Shown in pieces: positions 53,822 through 64,000 of a DNA stretch of 64,000 nucleotides. The position numbers and the translations under genes are program-made. The DNA is from Planococcus citri. Its lineage: Eukaryota > Arthropoda > Insecta > Hemiptera > Pseudococcidae. Positions within the stretch are counted from its first letter, which is position 1, and each line of letters opens with the position of its first letter. The notes under the pieces were generated by a model, which worked only from the letters and a program-made list of their open reading frames with translations, was not told the DNA's origin and searched no databases. The stretch spans positions 16,864,001-16,928,000 of the forward strand of contig NC_088679.1 in the NCBI RefSeq assembly GCF_950023065.1, in the 5' to 3' direction.

Positions 53822-56800
53822 TCAATTTTTAACACTGAGAAACCAGTTTGAAATCGTGCGTCGATTAGAATTAAGTTCACCAGGAAAAATTTGCTCAACT
53901 CGACGAATCCAATACCGGTCACGTTCGAAATATTTACGTATTTTTACCAGCTCAACTTCTTCATCGCTGACGCAAACATATTTTAGAAACTCATCTATCT
54001 GGCTAAGCCGATATTTAAGATCTTTATTGGGTGAAGAGCAGATATCACGAAAACTGTCGTCGAAAAATGCATCAATCTGAACCATACTCTTGAAATCAAC
54101 CATCCGATTTTCATCACCTGAACACCACGATACAAACGTATTGAAGCATTTTCCTTTAAAACGACGCCAAAACTGCGGCGATGAGATCTTTTTTTGGAAC
54201 TGTTCCAACAACGTTTGCTTAAAAGATTTCATCTCTTCGGTCGAGAAAACTTGTTCGGTTATTTTAACCAGCACGCTGAAGTTTTCTTTCTTGTCCAAAC
54301 AATGAACAGCACGAGCGGAAACAGAGGAAACTACTTGTTTCTTTAGCCTTGATATGGTCGATGAATAGTTTCTAAAAACGGTGTCGATAAAATTACTCAA
54401 GTTGTTCCAGTATTCAAAATTCAGAATGAATGTTTGCGCATCAAGTTGTTCGGACTCAAGTAACTTCTTATAGAATTTACGACTGCAACGAGCATTCCGC
54501 GAAATAAACGCCACCGCGTTGATTACTTCGTCGAATTCTAAATCATTCAATTTATATGCGCAACAATTTATCAGACCTTCCAACTCCATGATGCAATCCT
54601 TCAGCTCCAGTTGGTCAGATTCTTTTGGTAAACATAAGTTCAGGACATCGGTTTCTCGCCTCCGAGCTATGAACTCTAAATCTGAAAAGGGATATGACAA
54701 AAATTGGTCTTTCCTGGCATGCTCGTTCATCAATAGTACAAATTTCTTGAAACAGTGCCGGCGTTAGCACTGTCGCATATGTCGCAAAGTGCGACATAGC
54801 AGATTTCTGGTGTGTCGCATTGCGACACACCGGAAATCTGTTGCCAAATATGAGAAAATTTGAAAAATTGAAAAAAACGTCAATTTGGTAGCAAAATTGT
54901 TAGTTTGCCGACAAAATCACCGATCTGTCCTCAAAATTCTCATTTTTTTCAAAAGCTTTTGCCCTCGCTTCGCTCGGGCTACATTAATATTTTCTATTTC
55001 TCAAATTCTTCATGATTGTGCTTGAAAAGTATTTTTATTTTAGACTTTTAAAAATGTCAGTAATGGAAAACTGACTTTTCACATCAAAATTACAGCAGTT
55101 TTGCTTCTTGAAACTTCAAATTTTTGATAGCTTTAGCCCTCGCTTCGCTCGGGCCAATGTTGTTCTATTTTTCAAAACACAATTTTTCCAAAGCTTTTGC
55201 CCTCGCTTCGGTCTGGAATTCAAGATACTGATTTCCCAAATTTTAAGAATATGAAAACCAAATAGAAAAATTCTAGAAATGGGAACTCATAATACTCAAA
55301 GCACATGTGAAAAATGCAAATTTATCATTTTTTGTGAACAGGTTCATTAGCTTTTCAAATTTTTTTAACACAGCACGTTCAAATTTTGATTATCGCCGGC
55401 AAAATTCCGACTTTTTGTCGGCAAAATTACGTGATACCTCCCCTCCCTCCCAGTATGTTAAATTGTTCGCAAAAAATGAATAAGTTAAAGAAATGTCGAA
55501 TTGAACATTTTTAAAATTTGAACCCTTCTCCTCCTTCTCCTAGGAGAAGGGTGCTGTTCTTTCATGTGTGAAAAGGAGCTCCTTTTCACACATGAAAAAC
55601 TGGCACACTCTACTGGAAGGCCCAGTTACACTTATTGGGGGGTGGGGGGGGGGTCTTGGCTACGTTTCTCATATGTAATTTTTTTGCGACACATCAGAAA
55701 AATTTACTTCGCCGGCTCTGTCTTGAAAAGTCTGTAACTACTCGGCGGACACGGATTGGAAAACATGAATGCATGAAATATTAGGAAATGATGGTCTTCG
55801 ACAATGTATCTCTTAAGACGATCCGAAGCCTCATCCCAAATGTTGTTCAACATAACCATGTACTTTTCAGAATTCATCATATCATTTTCCACCAAAACTT
55901 CTTCTAGAAATTTATCAAATTGCTGCTCCGTGATTCGATCTTTAATTCGGGTCCAAATTATAAAAACATTTTCTGGCGTACAATGTTCGGCGGAATAACC
56001 AGTGATGGAAAAATTCGACATTAATTCGAGAGGAATTTGATCGACCAGCTGAAGTTGTTGAAAGTAGGACATCGTCGATAGCATGACTTTTTGAAGATCT
56101 CTCGACTGCATATCCCAGTGAGGAAAAATTCTAAGAGCAACCGCTAATTGCTCCGCTTCACTCAAACGATTCCAAAAATACTCGAAAGCATACGGCAATC
56201 TGACCGACTCCATGGCCATAGTGACATTGATCGAAGTATCTTCGGTACGAATCACACCTGGCATTTTAAGCCAAATCTCACGCAAATCGTGTCTACGAGT
56301 ATGATAAGAAATCCAATACGCGATTTTTAATTCAGTAATCCCCAGCAAGAAAAAATACTCTGAGAGAGAGTTTGTGGGAAATCTTTCCAATTCTGTAGCC
56401 ATACCGTATGAACACATTATGACGTACTTCTGCTCCGCGTTTAACTGTCCTTCGGTTAACATTTTCGAAGCGCTTCTTTTGTAATCAATCTCACCATGTG
56501 GCCGCCAAACGATGTGATTCTGATCGAAATTATTGGGGCAATATCTGGACATTCCATCATTAAATATCCAATGGTTGAAATGATTTATCCACGGTCCTGT
56601 TTCGCGACAAATTTTCTCCAGTGATTTTTTCAACATTTTTTCGATACGTTGAGGTGTTTTTAATAGTTCTGTCAATTTTTTTAACTCTCTTTCGTAGTAC
56701 GAATCCAAATTGAAAACCGTCCTGAATAGGTCGTACGTTTTCTCTGGTATTTTTCTACATTTCGCACGACTGAGGTAATGGTTCCATAATTGCAGAGCCG

Positions 56801-56903
56801 CTGCATGGCTGGCTATATTCTGCAAAGTTGATACAGATTCGTGGAAGACGAATAGTTTTTCTGATGAATTATCGTGGTCCAAATCCCCAGCGTCGATTTC
56901 CAT
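53822..56903 (-). pseudogene. Array copy H: family member split by a 968-bp hAT-like element
   Basis: The N-terminal part (56903 down to 55721) starts MEIDAGDLDHDN and includes an IVWRPHGEIDYK motif, LPYAFEYFWNRLSEAEQ and a NIWDEASDRLKRY variant, reaching SYRLFK. The C-terminal part (54752 down to 53822) resumes in the next residues (FKKFVLLMNEH region) and ends NWFLSVKN. Removing the 968-bp element and one 8-bp duplication leaves 2106 nt, exactly 702 codons with stop, so no other damage exists. As it stands, translation would stop a few codons into the insert after about 399 residues. Promoter block and poly(A) signal are intact, so a truncated product is possible. Confidence 0.82.
54753..55720. 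mobile_element. hAT-like non-autonomous element disrupting copy H
   Basis: Ends CAGTGCCGGCG and CGCCGGCTCTG, flanked by the 8-bp repeat TCTTGAAA (54745-54752 and 55721-55728); the intact copy G has a single TCTTGAAA here. The interior has AAGCTTTTGCCCTCGCTTCG-like repeats (54961, 55136, 55199), and GCGACACAC/GTGTGTCGC words near the left end. No transposase frame. Confidence 0.85.
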
Positions 56904-57000
56904 AGTTACGAAGATTCAGCTTGGATTCAATTTACGAGGTGAAATTCGGTGGAATATCTGAAACGAGAATTTTCACAAAAAATTTACTAAGTTATCATTA
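56904..57000 (-). promoter_or_regulatory. Upstream conserved block of copy H
   Basis: TTCTCGTTTCAG followed by a 54-nt leader to the ATG; the TATA-like part reads AATGATAACTTAG. Intact despite the gene break. Confidence 0.5.
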
Positions 57001-57104
57001 CAAAGTACATAGTTGGGCGTTAGTATCTTAAGTATGTAGATGTACTTACTACTTATACATATAATTTAGGTTATAGCTTTAGATAGGTAGTACGTGCGGG
57101 GAAA

Positions 57105-59068
57105 GGCTATAGCCGGTATAGGTGGATAAGTATGGCGAATTTGCCCCCGAAAGCTTCAGGGTTGATATTTGCATGGAAGGTGGGTACCTTTGAGCACCTT
57201 CCGTCACGAAAGTTTCAGACCCCCAGACCCCCCGTTTTTGAGAAATCCCCCCTTTTATGAAATTACAATATAAATTTTTTTCTCAGCCCCATGTGAACCG
57301 ATTTTTTCAATTTTTTGGTATGTTGTAAACATCCATAAGAGGTATCCCTACGGAAATTTTCACCCCCCTCCCCCCATATTTTCCCCTCAAAATGACGTTT
57401 CTTAGCTTTGTTTGAGTGTTTAAGCAATGATAATGATTCTGCACAAAAATGGGAATAGCATTTTTAAATGTGTTTTCGACCCCCACAAAACATATATTTT
57501 TTTTCAAAAAAAAATTTTTGGTGGGTCGTGGTCAAAAGTTGAAAAAACTAACAGAGGGGGTAAAAATGAATTCTGGTGTAAATTATTGTTTTTGGTAAAC
57601 GAGGTGTCGTTTCCATATGAATCGAACCCTCCGAACACGAATATGACGTCCAATTTAATGCTACCCTCAACCACACCCCTCCAGTGCCTCTGCCCCCACC
57701 TCAATTTTTACTATTATACTAAAAATTGAGCTATATAATAATATTGGTGTCGTTCTCATATGAATCAAACACCTCGAACCCGAATATGAAGTCAAATTTT
57801 ATGCTACCCTCATCCACACCCCTCAGGTCCCTCTGTCCCCAACTAAATTTTTACTATACTTACTGAAAGTTGAGCTATTTTCATAATATTAGTGTCGTTT
57901 CCATATGAATCTAACCCCCCGAACACGAATATGAAATCAAATTTTATGCTACCCTCATCCACACCCCTCCGATGCCTCTGCCCCCACCTCTATTCTTACT
58001 GTATTAAAGGTTGAGCTATTTTCATAATGTTTGTGTCATTTTCATATGACACGAATACCCCGAACACGAATATGACGTCCCATTTAATGCTACCCGCGTC
58101 TATCCCCTTCCAGGCTACAGCCAGCTGCTCGAGAATGTTAATTAAAGTTTGACCCTTGCGATGTCGTTGAGTTTTCAACCTTCGCGAAACATACCTTTAA
58201 TAGTAATTGATTTGATTTGAAGTAATTATTGGTCGAAGATTGATCGGAGTTAGTTAGGTGCGGGCAGAGGCACTGTAGGGGTGTGAATCGGGGTATCGTT
58301 AAATTGGATGTCATATTCGTGTTGGAGGGTTTGTTTCATATGAAAACGACACCAACATTATGAAAATATCAAAACTTTTAAAATAGTATAAATTGAAGTG
58401 GTGGCAGAGGCACCTGAGGGGTGTGGATGAGGATAGCATGAAATTTGACTTCATATTCGTGTTCGGGGTGTTTGATTCATATGAGAACGACACCAATATT
58501 ATTATATAGCTCATTTTTTAGTATAATAGTAAAAATTGAGGTGGGGGCAGAGGCACTGGAGGGGTGTGGTTGAGGGTAGCATTAAATTGGACGTCATATT
58601 CGTGTTCGGAGGGTTCGATTCATATGGAAACGACACCTCGTTTACCAAAAACAATAATTTACACCAGAATTCATTTTTACCCCCTCTGTTAGTTTTTTCA
58701 ACTTTTGACCACGACCCACCAAAAAATTTTTTTTGAAAAAAATATATGTTTTGTGGGGGTCGAAAACACATTTTTGAAAATGCTATTCCCATTTTTGTGC
58801 AGAATCATTATCATTGCTTAAACACTCAAACAAAGCTAAGAAACGTCATTTTGAGGGGAAAATATGGCGGGTTGAAAAAATCGGTTCACATGGGGCTGAG
58901 AAAAAAAATTCTATTGTAATTTCATAAAAGGGGGGGTTTCTCAAATACGGGGGGTCTGGGGGTCTGAAACTTTCGTGACGGAAGGTGCTCAAGGGTACCC
59001 ACCTTCCATGCAAATATCAACCCTGAAGCTCTCAGGGGCAAATTCGCCATACTTATCCACCTATAGCC
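57105..59068. mobile_element. 1.96-kb foldback palindrome element
   Basis: Both ends begin GGCTATAG and continue with GGTGGATAAGTATGGCGAAT. The arms are nearly identical over at least the outer 600 bases, shown by mirror-image frames at 57427-57729 and 58511-58792. Inner tandem ~140-bp units carry CCCGAACACGAATATGA and CCTCATCCACACCCCTC. Compared with the uninterrupted spacer of copy E (near 35456), it lies cleanly between GGGGAAA and TTTCGT with no target duplication. No transposase. Confidence 0.75.
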
Positions 59069-59069
59069 T

Positions 59070-60700
59070 TTCGTGAAAAATGCGCAAGTCATCGACACAC
59101 ATCGTCACTTCTCATTCGTCATCCTGATTTTCCTCAGAACCAAGAAAAAACTAGGCTTATTTCCACGAATGGGGGAGGGGGGATTTTGGGTCAAATCACA
59201 CACAAAATCGGTTTTGTGATTCCACAAGTTCATTTTCGCATCTACTTTATGCACATTGGATAGGTTTAGGTATTGGATAAATTTCTATTTTTCCCATCGG
59301 ATTTATGGTAATTTTCACGACAATTCGATCAATTCTTCAGCTAAGAATCGTGATTCGTGATCACGTTCACTGACCATTTTCTTTGCTCCTTTTTGCTTCA
59401 CAAGACAATATTATACTATGCTATTGATTTCAGTAAAATTCTACTCAAATAAATTCGAGAGTATTCCTCAGTCGAATTTCAAGATACCTATATTTTTTAT
59501 GAACATTGAATGAAGTTTAAAACATTTGTCTGTTGCCATGTTCACCTCATGTACTACAATTTTATCAATTTTCCATAATTTTCGGTTATTATCGTGCTCA
59601 TTTTATAGTCGAATTCTCAAGTCAATGGATCAAGACGATACAGAAACTCAAATACGATTAAATGAAGAAATTCACTCACAAACACGATCTATTGTTTTCA
59701 CATAATGAATGTACCTACTTGGCGAGTCAAATAGCAACTGAAAATAAGATTGAATAACGCAGAGAGCCTTTGAAACTTGAAAATGAGCAAAATGATTGAA
59801 ATGAAAAAATTATTATCACCAGAGACTGTGAATTTATACGTACAACACAGTTCTAACTTCGAGCAAATACATACATAACTCGCTCATCAAGAAAAAAAAT
59901 TATTCCCTCCGTTCGTCATGCAATGCAGACCTTTCAGTACGAAGTACCCATAGTTTTAAAAAAAAATTAAAATAAGCTAGGAACGTTGTAGGTATCATAA
60001 AAAAGAAGTTATTTCAAAAATTCAGACAAGAACAATTGATAGATAATTTTGGAAAAACTTGCCATCGATTTTATAGATTTTCGAATTACTTAATGCGGAT
60101 TGCATAGGTACCTTCAGGCGTATTTGTCTGCCAGCGAAATACGAACAGAATTTGATAGTTTCTGAACGTTTACTTAGTTTATTGATGAATTTACAACTGT
60201 TGAAATTTACCCATGAACCAAATAAATAGGTAAACGTCCTGCAACTAGGAGGTTTCTATTTTATTCCAAATTCGTTGTTATCTCGTTGGCAGGCAAATCC
60301 GCTCAAAGCTATGCAATCCATATGAAGTTAAGAATCTCATTAAAGGCCAAATCTTCAACACGTAACAGAGCTGAATGTTTATTTAAGGAATGTGCTAAAG
60401 CATTTTAGATTAAGTATGAAATAAATTTAAAACGACATCACAATAACATCTAAGTATTTTGAAAAAAAAACACGTAAAAACTGTTTCAAAAAAAGAAAGA
60501 AGAGAATATCTAATTCATTTGATTTTATGCCGGAATGATTCTAAAAAAAAAAATAAAATAAAATTAGAATAGGATAAGTATCTTATGCAGAAATTGACTA
60601 TTTTGAACGATTTTTACTAAATTTTCTACTAAGTATTTTATTTTATTGATTAGAGGGTTATTTAAAACAATTCTGATGTACATTGGGATTTTGAAAAAAA
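59070..60700. repeat. Duplicated distal spacer between copies H and I
   Basis: Contains the ACATCGTCACTTCTCATTCG block, the TGATTCGTGATCACGTTCA block near 59350, the GATCAAGACGATACAGAAAC block at about 59628, the CAAATACATACATAACTCGC stretch near 59870 and the 3' block at 60580. No gene. Confidence 0.6.
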
Positions 60701-61218
60701 AATCATTTTTTTGATTTTTTTTCAAAGGTAGAGAGAATTTCTTGGCACAAACTCGACTTTAATTTTTATTCTCGTAAAACCAACAACATTATGGCAAAGT
60801 AGGTACTTAATTCGAAAAAAAAAAACATTTCAATCACAATCAACGAATCAACAAAGCGATCACTGTATACAGGGGTGGCGAAAAGTCAGTTTACCCATCA
60901 TATTTTTGCATGTGGATCGAGAACGAAGCATCCTAGAGAAAAACTGATGCCATTGATCTGAAAGGAAATGTTATCCTCTACAATTTTCTACACCCTCATT
61001 TTTCTCTAGGATGCACCGTTCGCCGGGAAAATCAACTTTTATGTCAAAAAACGTGAATTAAAAAAAACAAAAAAAATTGGGGAAAAAATAATAAAAAAAT
61101 AATGATTCATCTAGAGGGTTGAGAGGGTGCGCATGCATGGAGGTGACGTCAATGACGTCATGCATGTTACCTTTTACCTACTCAAGTACCCAACAAACAG
61201 TAAACACCTCCTACAGGG

Positions 61219-61705
61219 TAGAGCCCTGCGCCGACAGCGAAATGATCGGCGGCGGCTACAGTACGCGCAGCACTGTGGCTGGCGGCGAAGCCGATTCCAG
61301 CCGAAGGTCTTGGCGGCTGCCAAAATTTTGCTCGGCGGCGGCTCAGCCGGCTACAAAGTTGAAATTTTGGGGTAATTTTTCGTAAATTTTAAAATTACCC
61401 CAAAATAAAAATTGGAAAGCAAAATCAAATTCAACTTCTCAAATGAAAATACCAATTTTTTCCGAGCTGAAAAGATTGGCTGTTTTTAATGACGAAAAGT
61501 TTTGATTTTTGTTTTTGAAAAAGTCAAAATATTCGAAAAATCCTCCTGAAATTTGCTGATTGAGTGAGTTGAGCCGGCTCAGCCGAGCAGATTACTCGGC
61601 GGCGGCTGCGGCGGCTGAAGTAATTTTTGAAACGGCGGCGGCGGCTTGAAAAATGTTTGAAAAATCGGTGGCGGCGGCGGCGCGGCGCGGCGGCGCAGGG
61701 CTCTA
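61219..61705. mobile_element. GC-rich hAT-like MITE
   Basis: Ends TAGAGCCCTGCGCCG and CGGCGCAGGGCTCTA, flanked by the 8-bp repeat CTACAGGG (61211-61218 and 61706-61713). The 487-bp interior is rich in GGCGGCGGC and its inverse, in sharp contrast to the AT-rich surroundings. Inserted in the terminal repeat of the MITE at 61709. Confidence 0.8.
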
Positions 61706-61708
61706 CTA

Positions 61709-61918
61709 CAGGGTGGACAGAAATATCGGGTACCCCTAAGAAAGTTTTTCATTGAAAATATAGGTTGGCAACGTGAAATAGATGCATATGATTGGTGAAA
61801 TGTTATCTCTCCAGTCTAACAACCAATCATGTGCTACCATTATTATCATTCACTGTGACCAACCGAAGTATTTAGCAGAAAACTTTTTTAGGGGTACCCG
61901 ATATTTCTGTCCACCCTG
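61709..61918. mobile_element. 210-bp Tc1/mariner-type MITE, copy 2
   Basis: CAGGGTG and CACCCTG ends, with TA at 61707-61708 and 61919-61920. Same family as 26282-26492, opposite orientation. Confidence 0.85.
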
Positions 61919-62824
61919 TATGCCTGAAATATGTACTTATTCAGTTTTGTTTTGGTAGAGCGCGCTTCGAACACTACACAAAAACTGGACCTTACAAAAA
62001 TGTTTTTGACCTGTTTTTTTTTTTTTTTATTTTTTTTTAAACGTATTATGTATTTATATTTTATCAAATTATGTAAATCATGTTGAAAATAGCTGAAATT
62101 ATCTGCTGAATTAATTTTAAATTTTTTTCTCGAATTTTTTCCATTTTTTTTTTTTTTAAATTCACGTTTTTTGACATAAAAGTTGATTTTCCCGGCGAAC
62201 GGTGCATCCTAGAGAAAAATGACAATAAAGAAAATTGTAGAGGATAAAATTTCCTTTCAGATCAAAGCCATTAGTTTTTCTTTAGGAGGCTTAGTTTTTG
62301 AATTATGTGTGATTTTTTATGGCATAAACTGACTTTAAACAGCAAAACTGAACCTTACAAAAATGTTTTTGTAAAAAAAAATTTTAACGTGTTTTTTTCT
62401 TTTAAATCATAATATATTTCATCAATTTATGGAAATCATGTTGAAAATAGCTGAAATTGACTGCTAAATTAATTTTAATTTTTTTTCTCGAATTTTTTTC
62501 ATTTTTTTTCTTTTTTAAATTCACGTTTTTTGACATAAAAGTTTGATTTTCTCGGCGAACGGTGCATCCTAGAGAAAAATGACAATGAAGAAAATTGTAG
62601 AGGATAAAATTTCCTTTCAGATTAATGCCATCAGTTTTTCTCTAGGATGCTTCGTTCTCGATCCACATGCAAAAGTATGATGGGTAAACTGACTTTTTGC
62701 CACCCCTGTATAATGATCACTATATCTTTCTTCAACTAGGTATTCCAAAATTTTGGACCGAATATTGTGATGTGCTATTAAATTTGGTGACATCTTCAAC
62801 GCGTAAGGCAATATAAACATTAAA

Positions 62825-62830
62825 TTTAAT
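62825..62830 (-). terminator. Variant poly(A) signal of copy I
   Basis: ATTAAA on the minus strand, 242 nt past the stop, at the aligned position of AATAAA in sister copies. Confidence 0.45.
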
Positions 62831-63071
62831 TTGAAAAAACCACGTAGAAGAACAGTAACTTACAAAAAAAAAGAACCAATAAAATAATAAGTACGAATGA
62901 TAATTATTAATAATGCAAAAAAAAATCAATACAAGTACATATAGGTAGTAAAATATATCTGATACAAAATTCGAAAAATATACAAAAAATTTATTCAAAG
63001 TAACACCGAATGTATTTTCTTCGCTGCTTCCAACTCACCGAACACTGAACAGAAATTTGAATAAGCACTTC

Positions 63072-64000
63072 TCAATTTTCAACACTGAAAAACCAGTTTA
63101 AAATTGTGATTCGATAAGGATTAGGTTCGCCCAGAAAACTTTGCTCAACTTGACGAACCCAATACCGATCACGTTCGAAATATTTACGTACTTTTACCAG
63201 ATCAACTTCTTCATTACTGACACAAACATATTTTAGAAACTCATCTAGCTGGCTAAGCAGACATTTAGGATTGTTATTAGGTGAAGAACAGATATCACGA
63301 AAACTGTCGTCGAAAAATACATCAATTGGAACAATATCCCTGAAATCGATAATTCGGCTTTCATCTTCAGAGCACCAGGATATAAAGGTATCGAAACACT
63401 TCCCTATAAAACGACGCCAATTTTTTCGCGATGAGATCATTTTTTGGAAATGTTTAAACAATGTTTGCTTAAAAGTTGTCATCTCTTCGGTCGAGAAAAC
63501 TTGTTCGGTTATTTTAACCAGCACGCTGAAATTTTCTTCTTTGTCCCAACAACCAACATAACGAGCGGAAAAAGAAGAAACCAAGTGTTTCTTTAGCGTT
63601 GAGATGGTCGAAAAATCGTCTGTTAGAACTACGTCGATGAAATTACTCAATTTATTCCAGTTTTCATAATCCAGGATGAATGGTTTCCCATAAAAATCAA
63701 TTCCTTCCGACTCCAGTAACTTCTTGAAGAATTTGTGACTGTCGTTAGCATTTTGCGAAAAAAACGCTACCGCGTTGATTACCTCGTCGAATTCCAGACA
63801 CTCCAATTTCATTGCGCAATAAGATATCATACCGCTCGACTTCATAACCCAATCCTTCAGCTGCAACCGGTCAGATTCCTTTGGTAAACATAAGTTCCAG
63901 ATCTCGGTGTCCCGCTTCCCAGCTACGAGATCCGCATCTCCACCGTCATCCGGCCAAAACAAGTATTTTCTGGTATGTTCGTTCAACAATGGTAAAAATT
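63072..64000 (-). CDS. Array copy I: C-terminal part of a family member, cut by the window edge
   Basis: The frame is open from the right edge of the window (residues FLPLLNEHTRK at the edge) to the stop. There is no ATG at the visible start, only an internal leucine codon, so the gene begins outside. Visible landmarks: ILDYENWNKLSNFID, a FSTEEMTTFKQTLFK segment, IGKCFDTFISWCSED, PIDVFFDDSF, FLKYVCVSNEEVDLVK and an ending NWFFSVEN. Closest to H in the last 100 residues (both have DSFRDICSSPN). About 309 codons are visible with no break; whether the rest is intact is unknown. Confidence 0.85.
   Translation of the reverse strand, partial: FLPLLNEHTRKYLFWPDDGGDADLVAGKRDTEIWNLCLPKESDRLQLKDWVMKSSGMISYCAMKLECLEFDEVINAVAFFSQNANDSHKFFKKLLESEGIDFYGKPFILDYENWNKLSNFIDVVLTDDFSTISTLKKHLVSSFSARYVGCWDKEENFSVLVKITEQVFSTEEMTTFKQTLFKHFQKMISSRKNWRRFIGKCFDTFISWCSEDESRIIDFRDIVPIDVFFDDSFRDICSSPNNNPKCLLSQLDEFLKYVCVSNEEVDLVKVRKYFERDRYWVRQVEQSFLGEPNPYRITILNWFFSVEN

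Larger units (their letters stand above)
60870..62708. mobile_element. 1.84-kb foldback element carrying two nested MITEs
   Basis: Ends CAGGGGTGGCGAAAAGTCAG and the inverse with one mismatch, flanked by TA (or TATA) on both sides. Arms share GGATCGAGAACGAAGCATCC and ACGGTGCATCCTAGAGAAAA; the right side has two arm-like units (about 62110-62330 and 62480-62708). Nested inside are the GC-rich element at 61219 and the MITE at 61709. No transposase. Confidence 0.75.

Noticed and set aside
57427..57729. 100-codon frame mirrored at 58511-58792
   Set aside because: Again produced by palindromic arms with low-complexity tandem units.
61119..61385. Possible small protein in the GC-rich element
   Set aside because: Low stop density is due to GC-rich triplet repeats.

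Overview
This is an AT-rich eukaryotic genomic window, most likely from a hemipteran insect. The many scattered TACCTA/TAGGTA words and the style of the non-coding DNA remind me of mealybug (Pseudococcidae) genomes, but that is an inference; no housekeeping gene is present to confirm it. I see no bacterial genes, no operons, no complete tRNA, no rRNA and no CRISPR.

The backbone is a one-strand (minus) tandem array of at least nine members of one protein family of about 700 residues. They are called copies A to I here, from left to right: A 2913-5084, B 7906-10020, C 16054-17721, D 20886-24463, E 33158-35251, F 37185-39278, G 41864-43972, H 53822-56903, and I 63072 to beyond the right edge. 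The coding part is a single exon in each. A, B, E, F and G are full length, C lacks its last ~150 residues, and D and H are each split by one transposon but otherwise in frame. I is cut by the window edge. I recognise no named domain. The proteins look soluble and alpha-helical, with at least two internal ~60-residue repeats and no signal peptide. The members share a promoter-like block just upstream of the ATG (conserved YAG 54-55 nt before the ATG in six copies), and most share a poly(A) signal 214-242 nt after the stop. Several also share blocks of intergenic DNA, so the array grew by duplication of gene plus flanks.

The spacers are filled with transposons, many with readable ends. There is one complete Ty1/copia retrotransposon (26588-31234) with two identical 187-bp LTRs, a GATAC target duplication and one intact gag-pol frame of 1350 residues. 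hAT-like non-autonomous elements with 8-bp duplications lie at 13294, 25488, 47772, 54753 and 61219. TA-flanked MITEs lie at 26282, 45638 and 61709. Five large foldback elements (1.6-2.5 kb) with internal tandem repeats lie at 10481, 18247, 49540, 57105 and 60870. Many are nested, and four insertions fall inside the terminal inverted repeat of an older MITE.

The most notable points are the unknown, apparently lineage-specific gene family and its shared regulatory block; two members freshly broken by DNA transposons; a probably young copia element; and the repeated use of MITE ends as insertion sites.
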